Source: Hedera helix (Eukaryota > Streptophyta > Magnoliopsida > Apiales > Araliaceae). From it: a stretch of 64,000 bases of DNA. Positions 36,054-47,300 of this stretch are shown here, one piece after another. A program made the position numbers and the translations under genes. The stretch covers positions 42,567,023 to 42,631,022 of the forward strand of contig OX359273.1 of the NCBI GenBank assembly GCA_947179155.2, read 5' to 3'. The notes below the pieces were generated by a model. That model was not told where the DNA came from and did no database searches. It saw only the letters and a list, made by a program, of their open reading frames with translations. Within the stretch, counting starts at the first letter, position 1; every line of letters starts with the position of its first letter.

Positions 36054-39000
36054 CTAGTAGCGCTTTGAGATTCTTGGCATTGAGCACCTGTTCTTCCGAT
36101 CTTGGTAAAGTCTCAAGACAACTGCTGCTGTTTCTTCAATAGCTTTCCCAGTCACTTCTGCAAGCACAAGAAGTAAATCACATTTTAAGGGAGGGAAGGA
36201 AAAGGATAATCGGAATAACAATGTCCATCTCCAGTTATCACCTTCAGCATCTTTACAAAATAATTTAACTATCAGTCAGGGACTTCAATCCCTTGTACAG
36301 GACTACCGGGATGAGAAGATAGAAATACAAAACCAAAGGCAAATATTCAAAAGTCAAAATTCCATATACTCACCGATTACAGGCCAAACTGGATTTTGTC
36401 AAAAAATCTTGCTAGTGCATTCCAACTCCTTTCTGACATGGTCCATCTCTGAATAGTTACTCCTTACTTCTCTGTTGAAGCCCAAATTCTTCGCTCTTGC
36501 CCTTCTTATTGTTTGAAGGACAACAGGATTTATTGTCAAGCCAAAAACCTTCTCCGGAGCAATCTCGAAGTAGTCTTTGGAACATCTATACCCATTACAA
36601 GCGGCACATTTGCCACTTTGTATCCTTTCTGTGCCAGATATATTGATAAGGGTGTTTTCCCAGTCCAAGAAACACCAGCAAGAACAATGTCAGCCTTGTG
36701 CAAGTTTTCTGGTAAGGCACCATCATCTTCCTTTATGGTAAATTCAATAGCTTCTATCCGTTCGAAGTATTCCTCACTCAAGGAAAAATTCCTACTAGAA
36801 GCCCCATGGGGAAGACCAGATGGTGAGATACCAAGATGAGATGCAATTGCCTCTGTAATTGGGCTCAAAATATCAGTGCACGGTACTCCCCATAGCTTGC
36901 ATGCTTGTCTGGCAGATTCAGCCATGGAACTGTCAGCTAGAGTGTAGACAAACATTGCACCTTCTTTTGCTGCTTGCTTGATAATCTCCATTAATCGCTC
37001 CACATCATCAATCTGATAAGGGAAGATATTGCAGAAATTAGTCCCAAAAAGAAGTGGTTAGATACATCAAACTAAAGTATTTGATATTCCTTCCGTCCCA
37101 TTTAGGCACATAGTTTAAGGAGAAAAACTGAAACCCATATTTGGCGGATTCAAATATTTTTTTTAAGTTGGTTTTACTTGTTTTTCTTTTCATTTTCTAT
37201 AGGATAGCATGGGTTATTCCTATAAAAGAAGTACCATAGTTTTGAAAAAGTGACTAATAATAGTAAGCCTTACTACTCATGGAAACATCCAACCCATATT
37301 ATAGGTGCCTGGCAGAGCTAAGGGGTCTTCAATCCTTACTCTTTATCCCCATCTTAGTAAGGTGTCCAGATTAAATCAGATTGAGGGAGCACAATTATAA
37401 ATCAAGATTTTAAATTGTTCATATTGTCAAAGCATCTAGTCCAAAGACTATCTAAACTATGCTTGATTAATGAATATAATGGATCATATTGTAATTAATA
37501 AGTCCTTGTCCTGTGTTGGTCACTAATTTTTTACTATATACTATAATTAACCACACAGGATGGCATAATACTCAAAAAAGCTGAATAATTGTCCAACAAG
37601 TCACATCTCTATCCACCCTTTAACCCGCCCATGATTTATAAAACATAAAAATAAAAATATAATAAAGATTTCTTTAGCTATGTTGGTTTCCTCCCTGCAA
37701 ACAATCATACTATATTAAAAATAAAAAATAAAAAACTATATCAAATTTCATGTATAGAAAAACTATATTTAAAAAAAAATAGTGAAAAACGATATTAGAT
37801 TTAGAACAATTTTATATACATGTTATATTACTCCAGATAAGGGTCAAACAATTGAAAGAGGTATATGGTATAATTTGGGATTTGGAGAGTTTCTTTTCAA
37901 CAATGGAGTGATCTTCTTCACCTTTGGACATAAACCAAAGGCCAACCCACGTACATCATAGTGTTGTTATTTTGATTTCATTGCTTGTGTGGTTTATTTG
38001 GTCGCAACACATTGCTTATTGTGTGAGCCTTTTCGCTCAGTAGAGAGACAAATTGAGGTGCATCACCCACAGAGTGCAAGAACACCAACATTAAATGGAA
38101 GACTTAAACTGAATGCTTTTGTGGCACCAAAAGCTCAGAGTCCATGTTGAGAAACCAGTTGTTCTACAGTACACGCTACTATTAGAGTATCATGTTTCGC
38201 AAATTGAAACTGTCAAGTTGTTAGACACGGAATGATCTTTTTAAAGTTTACGAGTTCTTATTTCATAACTTTCCACTAAAGAACGCACCCCCAAAGAAAA
38301 ATTAAATAAATAAATAATCACTAAAGAAACACAATATATCATAGAGTAAAATGTTTTTCTGGCTCGGATTCTGCTCATTTTTCAGCAGACAATCAAAGAA
38401 GGTGACAAATCATGATTTTTTAATTATTATAAATCCACCAAGTATGTATAAAAGGAACTTCAATCATTTGTCAGAAATACTGAGCTGATATAATGAACAT
38501 GTACACATGTGACACCATTTACCTTTATAATAATCATAATTAAATAAATGAATTGTATTATAGTCTATAGTGTGATATAGGATTATAACTGAAAAATATC
38601 AGATGGAATGAAAGGATGAGAATACCCCGGAGAACAAGTGGGTATTAACGGGACAGCCACGATCCACCAAGCGGTAATCAAAGTATCAAACTAACCCAAA
38701 GCAGCCGTAACGGCATGCTCCGCCTTCCATCCCGTTCCGTCCGACACCATGTGTATTGACTTCCCCACCTTCTCTTCCGCTACCTCCTCGCCGTCTGTCG
38801 GAGGAGAGAGAAAACTCTGTAGTGCGAACCGGAGATTCCATCATATCCAAGGTCTGGGTCCGCTGAAGCGAGCCGTCCAACTTCCGGCCAGACCGAATGG
38901 ATCGAGCCCTTGACCACCGGTTTAGCTGAGGGATTCCCTTGAGCTTGCGAGACTGTGGGTCGGATAAAGGCTCGGAGTCGGTCTGGTTGGTGGGGAGGGT

Positions 39001-39108
39001 AGACGGAGCTTTAGGGTTGGGCTTAGGTTCGGTAATGGTCGAGATTGGGGTTGCAGCTAGCAGGCGGTTCGAGAGGTTGGAGGTGCCGGTGGAAGAAGCA
39101 ATCGTCAT
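36054..39108 (-). pseudogene. pyruvate, phosphate dikinase regulatory protein (PDRP1/RP1) pseudogene
   Basis: Three exons on the minus strand: 38626-39108, 36374-37012, 36054-36157, with GT/AG borders. Recognisable blocks: PQLNRWSRARSIRSGRKLDG and HMVSDGTGWKAEHAV (exon 1), DDVERLMEIIKQAAKEGAMF, ADIVLAGVSWTGKTPLSIYL and VFGLTINPVVLQTIRRARAK (exon 2), and EVTGKAIEETAAVVLRLYQD with stop after SMPRISKRY (exon 3). This is the DUF299 kinase/phosphotransferase that switches chloroplast PPDK off and on in dark and light. Breaks seen: a frame change between the N-terminal block and HMVSDGTGW; TAG where Gln is expected after AALG, next to an apparent 8-bp duplication (TTTGATAC); a 1-bp loss near 36575; TGA in place of an Ala codon near 36418; and SRTGKT changed to SWTGKT. 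With several independent breaks it cannot encode the full protein. Confidence 0.88.
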
Positions 39109-39683
39109 TTTCCAATTTCTATTTTTAGTTTTTGCTGCTAAGTTTAATTTATTTTTTATTTGATATTAAAACCGTCATACCGGTAAAGGGTGAAATGACT
39201 TTATTTTTAAAAAAGTATATGTTTGGGGATTAAATATATATAAACGTTGTAGTCATATTTTATCGAATCTAATATTATTTAATTATTAATTGTTTAGTAA
39301 TAATAAAAGAAAAATTACTAATGTTATCATAGTTAATAATGATTTATTTTTATGTGTATATTATTACAAATATAATTAAAATGTTAATATTTTTTATTAC
39401 ACAAACTCTTAAAAATTTTCATTCTTTCAGAAATTTTCTTATGAGAAAATAGATTGTTGTTTTTTTATTTTTAAATATTGTAATTTATTAAAATAATTTA
39501 TCTTAATTTAAAAGAGTGGATAATTTGATTTATAGAACCTTTTACATCTGTTTCTATTGAACTTTTTATTCTAAGTGAATAGATTGATGGTTGTTGAGTG
39601 TTGTGTAGAATCTATAAAAATAGTTTTGCTTTTATAGACTTCTAAATGCTTGAATTCATAATCGGTCTTCTTTTGGCGGCGGG
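39109..39683. other. 5' flank of the PDRP1 pseudogene
   Basis: AT-rich and gene-free. It ends at the left border of the nested retrotransposon block. The sequence GCGGG at 39679-39683 would be the left target duplication of LTR G. Confidence 0.4.
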
Positions 39684-40411
39684 TGTGACGATTTCAAATT
39701 TGGGCCCATATAATTTAAACTTAAATTACAAAAATACATATCAATTATTATAATATAATAAATTATATAATCATACATAATTAAGTCTTCACTATTATTA
39801 TCACATTATTTTATAATATGATGAAAACTACTATAGCGACTACCTCGGACCATCACTCTATTCCCCTCTTTCCTCCGCTAGTTTCAGCTACATTCTCATT
39901 TTCTGAATAATTAAACAAAAAGGAAAAAATGTGAGCTTAAATAGCCCAGTAAGAATATCATGACTAAGATAATAACGATTAAATTATCGTTAACCTTTAA
40001 CAGTTGAGTTCTTGATAAAATAATTTAAACGGCAATTTTTAATTCAACAACTGCAGTTAAAGTCTTAAATAAAGTTCAGATTAACAATTGCAACAGAATA
40101 ATAACCATTAGAAAAATCATATGGACCATGATGTCCACTCGCTTCTCTTTTTAAGAAAATATCATCAACTTTTATCATCTGAAACACCACTGGTCATGAT
40201 AATATTAATTTACAGTTCCTGGTCATAATCGTGCAAGTCAACAGTTCATCTTTGTACTACGGGTCAAAGATAATATTCACCACGTACCCTAAAAGACATA
40301 CCATCAAATATATCGTCTTTAACCTATCAACACGTTTATCCAATTTGTGCCCCAGGCTACAGATATTAACAACAACTTGATTCTTGATAATTAGAATAAC
40401 AACAGAGATAT
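39684..40411 (-). mobile_element. partial old LTR (G), relative of the B/C family
   Basis: Starts TGTGACGATTTCAAATTTGG and follows the first 810 or so bases of the B and C LTRs (shared AAGTCTTCACTATTATTATC, AATAGCCCAGTAAGAAT and AACAACTTGATTCTTGAT stretches) with many substitutions and gaps. It stops abruptly at LTR D, which begins at 40412. The rest should lie beyond the nest. It is the oldest layer seen. Confidence 0.75.
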
Positions 40412-40851
40412 TGTAATGACCACGAATTTCATTAGTCATTGTAAATATACTTAATAAATATTTAGCAATGAAATTAAACTTTTTGGTATTAATTAATTGT
40501 GCATTAGATAATTAAATAAATGTACTTATGTGCTTGTACATTTATTTAAAGAATTAAAGCAACGTGTATAATTAATCAAAGCAAATCTAATTGGATTATA
40601 TTTTTTTAAATCCAAATGAGTTGATAAACTAGGTTAAAGATATTAACCTAGTAGCCCATGTATGTAATTTAATTACTAGCTCATGTAATTAATTAAACAA
40701 GCCTAATGCTTGATTTAATTAAATGTAACCTAGAATAATTAATGTAAGCACAATGTGTTGTTTAAATTGAGCCCAAACAATTTAATTGAATGAGGCCAAT
40801 GGAAGTTATTCCCAAGCCCAATGTGGAGCCCAATAGGAGGTCAAACTTTGG

Positions 40852-40927
<76 letters not shown>

Positions 40928-41311
40928 TTTTAGCATTAAAAATAAAGAAAAAATTGCTTGAAAAAACCAATTTGCTGATTTTTTTAGGGCCCCACTTGGA
41001 TAACTTGATTTCCTAGATTGCTTGAAAATCCATCCATGTCATAAGTTGCCCAACAACTCTAGTCATTCCAAAAGTCTATCAACTAGTCATTTAATCAAAT
41101 AGTAAACTAGTTTAGCCTTTAATTTCACCAACATGGGTGAATTAGCAAGCTAATGGAGGATTAGTGGTGGGCTATAAATAGAATGCTCCACACTTAGTAT
41201 TGGTTGTTAGTTCATTTGCTAGACAATCCTAGAGAAAAGAGAGAGAGCTTTTGTGAGTTAAAAGAGAGATACACTTGTGGTTGAGTGAGAAAAAGCTAAA
41301 GGAAGCCTTGG
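40412..41311 (+). mobile_element. LTR D, left part, interrupted by element B
   Basis: Starts TGTAATGACCACG after GATAT (40407-40411). It contains the stretch GAGCCCAAACAATTTAATTG also seen in LTR E, and a TATA box (TATAAATAG) at 41173-41181, so its orientation is plus. Element B enters at 41312 with target duplication CTTGG. The sequence resumes at 52293. It is homologous to LTR E and, more distantly, to the element A LTR. Confidence 0.75.
40856..40921. repeat. (AT)n microsatellite
   Basis: About 66 bp of uninterrupted AT dinucleotide inside LTR D, a likely hypervariable site. Confidence 0.95.
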
Positions 41312-44300
41312 TGTGACGCCCCCAAATCTAGGCCCACACAGCCCAAACTTGAGTCGTCAAAAGACTACAACAAAATTATTACAATGAAATACAACGTACA
41401 ACAATACAGTGGATAATACAACACAACTAAGTCTTCATTATTATTGCCACACTATTTTATAACACGTGAAGACTATGATAGCTATCCCCGCACTCTCACT
41501 CCATTCCCCGGCTAGACCCCGTTACGTTCTCATCTCCTGTTGAAAAACAATGGAACGAAAAGAAAGGGTGAGCTCAAATAGCCCAGTAAGAAATATCATG
41601 ACTAAGATAATGACGAATAATTTATCATTAGCCTTCAACAGTTGAGTTCTTGATAGAATACAATAGACTACAAGGTTTATATCAAAAACTGCAGTTAAAT
41701 TCTTAAACAACGTTCAGATCAATAATAGCAGCGGAATGAGCAATCTATTAGAAGAATAATGCAGACTATAATGTCCACTCGCTTCTCTTTTTAGTAAAAA
41801 TATCATCAACTTTTATCATCTGAAATACCATTAGTCAAGATAATACAACTTCACAGTTCCTGGTCGTAATCATGCAGATCAACAGTTCGTCTTTGCACTA
41901 CGGGCCAAAGACATTCAATATAACACCAACGGTCATGATTATACCAGATTCAGCCTTTGGTCATAATCATACCAACCAACAGCTCATCTTTGCACTACGG
42001 GCCAAAGAGAACATTCACCACGTGTCATAAAAGACACCGAACAGATGTATCGCCTTTAACCTAGTATATCGCCTTTAACCTATCATCTATTCAACAATTA
42101 TATCACATCTGTGCCCCCGGCCACAGATATTCACAACAACTTGATTCTTGATGATTAATACAAATAACAGTGATACAAATGATGAACAGAAGAACAGGAT
42201 AAACAATAAGTATCGGAAGTTTACTTTGTGCAGATTCAAATAATGTCCAAATTGCCAACATGATGTGGAGTTGAATTTAAAAATGATATTCAAGATCCAC
42301 AGTTCAGAATAACGATTATAGTTCAACAGAAAGGTTCAGAAAATAGGAAGGTTCAGTTGAAATAATGAAGTTCAACTATTATGGAACATATAATATTTTC
42401 AGGAATTATAGAAACAATAGTTCCATAATAAGTTTCGATTTAGGTGCATGGAAGAAAATAATATCTCTTACCGTAGCAGGTTTGATTAACAGAAGGTGAA
42501 GAGAATTAATATCCCTTACCATAGTAAGTTTGAATAATGGAAGATGAAAAAGATGGTATCCCTTATGAGTATAAAGGAAAATGATATCACTTACGAATAT
42601 GGAATAAAAGTGTCATGTGATAATTCGTGTAGACAAATTATTTCCACACGAGACAAATAAAAAGGGTTATTCACCAACAGGCGGTAATCCGCGCCGTAAG
42701 GTTATTCCCATCAATTTGAATACGAATAGTTATTCACCAAACAGACGATAATCCGCGCCGTAAGGTTATTCCCATCAATTTGAATACGAAGAGTTATTCA
42801 CCAAACAGGCGATAATCTGCACCGTAAGGTTATTCTCAAAGATTAATAAGGAATGAATACAAAAGGTTATTCACCAACAGGCGGTAAACCGCGCCGTAAG
42901 GTTATTCCCACAATTTAATACATGGAAATAAATGGCACAAGAAAGAAACGATATTATTTTCGAGAATCAAAGAATGATAATCCCTTCAAGTAAGAAAGAA
43001 AATAATATCTATTTATGATGATGCAAAGAATGATACCCCTTACCTTAACACGTGACTGGATATTGATTTAAATGAGGTTGATCAACCTATATATTTTTAA
43101 TATAAATTAGTAATTACCACATATAAATTTCAAAGTGTATGATAACTCGTATAATATGAATTATCAAAATTATATATATTTAACATAATTTTTGTAGTAT
43201 AATATAACTACTTTTAAATAGTTTTAAAAATAATATTCCAAAATAAATCTTCCAAAGAAAGCTTTTTAAAATGAATCTTCTTAAAGAAGAGTCTTCTAAA
43301 GGAAGATTTGTGAATACCGTGAAAAATAGGAATTTATGAAATTACTACTCTTTAATAAAAGACTTACTTGAAAAATTTCTGCACTCCTTTTGGCTTTCAA
43401 ACTCTCAAAATAACCTTACTATTCTCAGAGAAAACTCATAAAATTCTTATAGAAAAATTTTATGTTTTAGGTGTGATTTTTCTATTCAGCTGAGCAAGCT
43501 ATTTATAGGAGGAATAAGGGTACTATGCATGGTTGTTGGCAGCACGCCAATGCTGAAATTGGCAGGAGAGGCTGCGCAGCCTCTGCGCAGACGAATTCAG
43601 CGAATTTTCAAATTTGGCACAGTAACTTGCACAGTAACTTGCATAGTAACTTCTGAATATAATAATATTTTTCTAATAAAACAAATAACTTTTTATTATT
43701 ATATTGTCTAATAAAACAAACAACTTTATGAATATATTATAATAATCAAATTACCAAATAATACTACCATAGTAATAATTCATAATAATGCAACAACTAC
43801 TGTGTCAATTATTAGATCAATAATATGCATTATTATTGTTTCAATAATCCAATATGTTGTGCCACAACAATTATTAATAAGACAATGAGTAATAACAATT
43901 ATTGAATTGATAATATAAAATATTATGCAGTGACAATTATTGATGAAATGATGCGCAACAGTTACGGTGTCAATTATCAAACCAATAATATGAGACACTG
44001 TGCAATACCGTGTGCTACTGCAGAGTACCGTGTGCTACAGAAAAATACCATAAATTACCGTATGCTACTATTCTTTTATCACCGGTATTTTAACAGTTAA
44101 CACCGTTGACTATTTTTATATAAAAATGTTACTTCTGTCGTTTTCTATATCCGACAAATATTCCGTTGTGGGGTCCACAAATAATTTGTTATTTCGGCGC
44201 CGTCGTACGGCCCGAATATTCCCCGACAAAACGAATATTCCCCGACAAAAAGAATATTGTCCGACAAAATAAAATTTGCACATAACATCCTTAACTTTCA

Positions 44301-44388
44301 ATTTTGTCAATTTAACCATTTACTGTTTCAGGAAAAATATATATGAAGAAAAATTAAATTTTGTATTTCATAAATTCGGGGTCTTACA
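41312..44388 (-). repeat. 3' LTR of element B
   Basis: 3,077 bp; on the minus strand it starts TGTAAGACCCCGAATTTATG and ends GGGGGCGTCACA. A TATA box (TATAAATAG, minus) lies at about 43500-43508, giving a U3 of about 0.9 kb. A perfect 14-bp palindrome AGGCTGCGCAGCCT lies near 43568. The 62-73 bp repeat array is at 42664-42914. Confidence 0.95.
42664..42914. repeat. four-unit tandem array in the B LTR
   Basis: Four units of about 62-73 bp, each with GTTATTCACCAACAGGCGGT, then AATCCGCGCCGTAAGGTTATT. The core GCGG-TAAT-CCGC is a short perfect inverted repeat. The copy in the other LTR is at 50568-50818. The C LTR has seven units of the same type. Confidence 0.9.
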
Positions 44389-47300
44389 ACCTCCCCTCCT
44401 TATGAAATTTCGTCCCCGAAATTGACGTACCTGACATTTCGAAGAGGTATGGATACCTAGACTTCATCTCAGATTCTAGCTCCCAGGTCATTTCCTCAAT
44501 ATCTTGGTTCCTCCATAAAACCTTAACTTGAGGTATAACCTTTGAGCGTAAGATCTGCTCCTTCTTATCTAGGATCTTAACAGGTACTTCCTCATACGTT
44601 AAATCTTCTGCTATAACGTCTGGTTCTAACTCAATGACGTGGTTTGGGTCCTTCACATATTTACGTAACATAGATATGTGAAAAACGTTATGGATGCGAG
44701 ACATACTTGGTGGTAAGGCTAGTCTGTAAGCTACAGTTCCCACCCGATCGAGGATTTCAAATGGGCCAATAAATCGAGGGTTGAGTTTTCCTTTCTTTCC
44801 GAATCTCGTAACCCCTTTCCATGGAGAAACACGTAAGAATACATGATCTCCGACGTTGAATCTCTCATCTCTCCGATGAAGATCGGCATAACTCTTTTGT
44901 CGTTCTTGTGCTGTCTGTATTCGTTGTCGGATCATTTGGATCTTTTCGGTCGTCAAGCGTACCAACTCGGGTCCCAACAGTTTTGCTTCTCCTACCTCAT
45001 TCCAACATACTGGAGAGCGACATTTGCGTCCATATAAAGCCTCGAATGGAGCCATACCTATACTTGCTTGGTAACTGTTGTTGTAGGAAAATTCCACCAA
45101 TGGTAAGTACTTATCCCAACTTCCTTTGAAATCTAGTACGCAAAGTCTCAAAAGATCTTCGAGGGTCTGGATTGTCCTTTCCGATTGTCCGTCCGTTTGA
45201 GGATGGTATGCAGAACTAAAACGTAGTTCAGTGCCCATAGCTTTTTGTAGACTGATCCAAAAGCGTGAAGTGAATCTAGGATCTCGATCAGAAACTATGG
45301 AAACTGGCATGCCATGCAATCTCACGATCTCATTTATGTACATACCGGCAAGACGTTCAAGTGAAAAGTTTTCTCGTATAGGCAAGAAATGAGTGGATTT
45401 GGTCAATCTATCTACGATGACCCAAATTGCATCTAAGCCTTGAGAAACTTTGGGAAGACCCGTCACGAAATCCATATTGATGTGTTCCCACTTCCATTCG
45501 GGAACCTCAAGTGGTTGTAAAGGACCCTTAGGTACTTGATGCTCTGCCTTAACACGTTGACAAGTTAAGCACCTTGAGATAAACTCTGCAATCTCCCTTT
45601 TCATATTGTTCCACCAAAATGTATGTCGAAGATCTCGATACATCTTGGTACCTCCAGGGTGGATTGCAAATGGCGTGTTGTGTGCCTCCATCATGATTTT
45701 ATGCTTTAATTCAGGATCGTTAGGAACACAGAGTCGAGAGTTGACTCGAAGTATTCCTTTCTCGTCGATTCTTGCTTCGGGAATGGTACCTTCTTGTACT
45801 TTCTTTATCATGTTTATCAGTTCCGGATCGGTAGCTTGAACAGCTTTAATTTTATCGATTAAAGCTGGTTCTACTCGCACGTGAGCAATCTTCGAGTGGG
45901 TCCCTGGTGTCTTTAGCTGTATCTCCATCTTTTGCAAGTCGTACAAAATACACTTTTGTGTTGTCAGCAGTGCACTTGTACTCGCATAAGATTTTCTGCT
46001 CAAAGCGTCAGCTACAACGTTCGCCTTTCCCGGGTGATACTGGATTGTGTGATCATAATCCTTCAACAGCTCAAGCCAACGTCGTTGTCGCATGTTGAGT
46101 TCCTTCTGGGTGAAGAAATACTTGAGACTTTTATGATCCGTATAGATATCCACTTTCTCTCCGTACAAGTAGTGTCTCCAGATCTTCAACGCGAAAACGA
46201 CTGCTGCCAACTCTAGATCATGAGTAGGGTAATTTTTCTCATAATCTTTGAGTTGTCGAGAGGCATAGGCGATAACCTTTCCATGTTGCATAAGGACACA
46301 GCCTAGACCTTTGCCTGAAGCATCGCTGTATATGACAAATTCTCCCGATCCTGATGGAATGGTCAGAACAGGAGCTGAAACAAGTCTCCTCTTAAGCTCT
46401 TGAAAACTTTTCTCGCATTGCTCGCTCCATATGAATTTTGTGCTTTTCCGAGTAAGCTGAGTTAATGGAGTGGCGATTCGAGAAAATCCTTCTACGAATC
46501 TCCGATAATAACCAGCTAGGCCCAGAAAACTTCGGACTTCGGTTACTGTCTTGGGTTGTTCCCAATTTAGTACCGTTTCAATCTTCGCAGGATCGACTGA
46601 TATTCCTTGACTAGAAATCACATGCCCAAGAAACGTGACCTCCTCAAGCCAGAACTCACATTTCTTCAACTTGGCATATAATTTGTTCTCACGGAGCTTC
46701 TGGAGTATCAATCTCAGGTGTTGTTCATGATCCTCACGACTTTTGGAGTATATGAGGATGTCATCAATAAAGACAACCACAAAATGATCCAAATATTCCT
46801 TGAATATTCGGTTCATCATGTCCATGAAAGCTGCAGGAGCATTGGTTAGTCCAAAAGGCATGACTAAAAACTCATAATGCCCATAACGAGTTCTGAAAGC
46901 AGTCTTTGGAATGTCCTCAGCTTTAACCTTTAACTGATGATATCCAGAACGGAGATCAATCTTTGAGAAATGTTGAGCACCTTGTAATTGATCAAACATG
47001 TCATCAATTCGAGGTAACGGATACATGTTTTTGATGGTGACATGGTTCAATTCTCGGTAGTCAATGCACAATCTCATACTCCCGTCTTTCTTCTTCACAA
47101 ATAGAACAGGAGCACCCCAAGGTGATGCACTCGGACGAATGAAACCAGTATCCAACAATTCCTGTAGTTGGACTTTTAACTCTTGAAGTTCAATGGGAGC
47201 CATTCGGTATGGAGTTTTGGAAATGGGCTTGGTACCAGGTTCAAGATCAATACAAAATTCAATTTCACGGTTTGGGGGTAAACCAGGAAGTTCCTCCGTA

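Noticed and set aside
42664..42914. Regular repeats with short palindromes as a CRISPR-like array
   Set aside because: Plant nuclear DNA; units are degenerate tandem repeats without unique spacers, inside an LTR.
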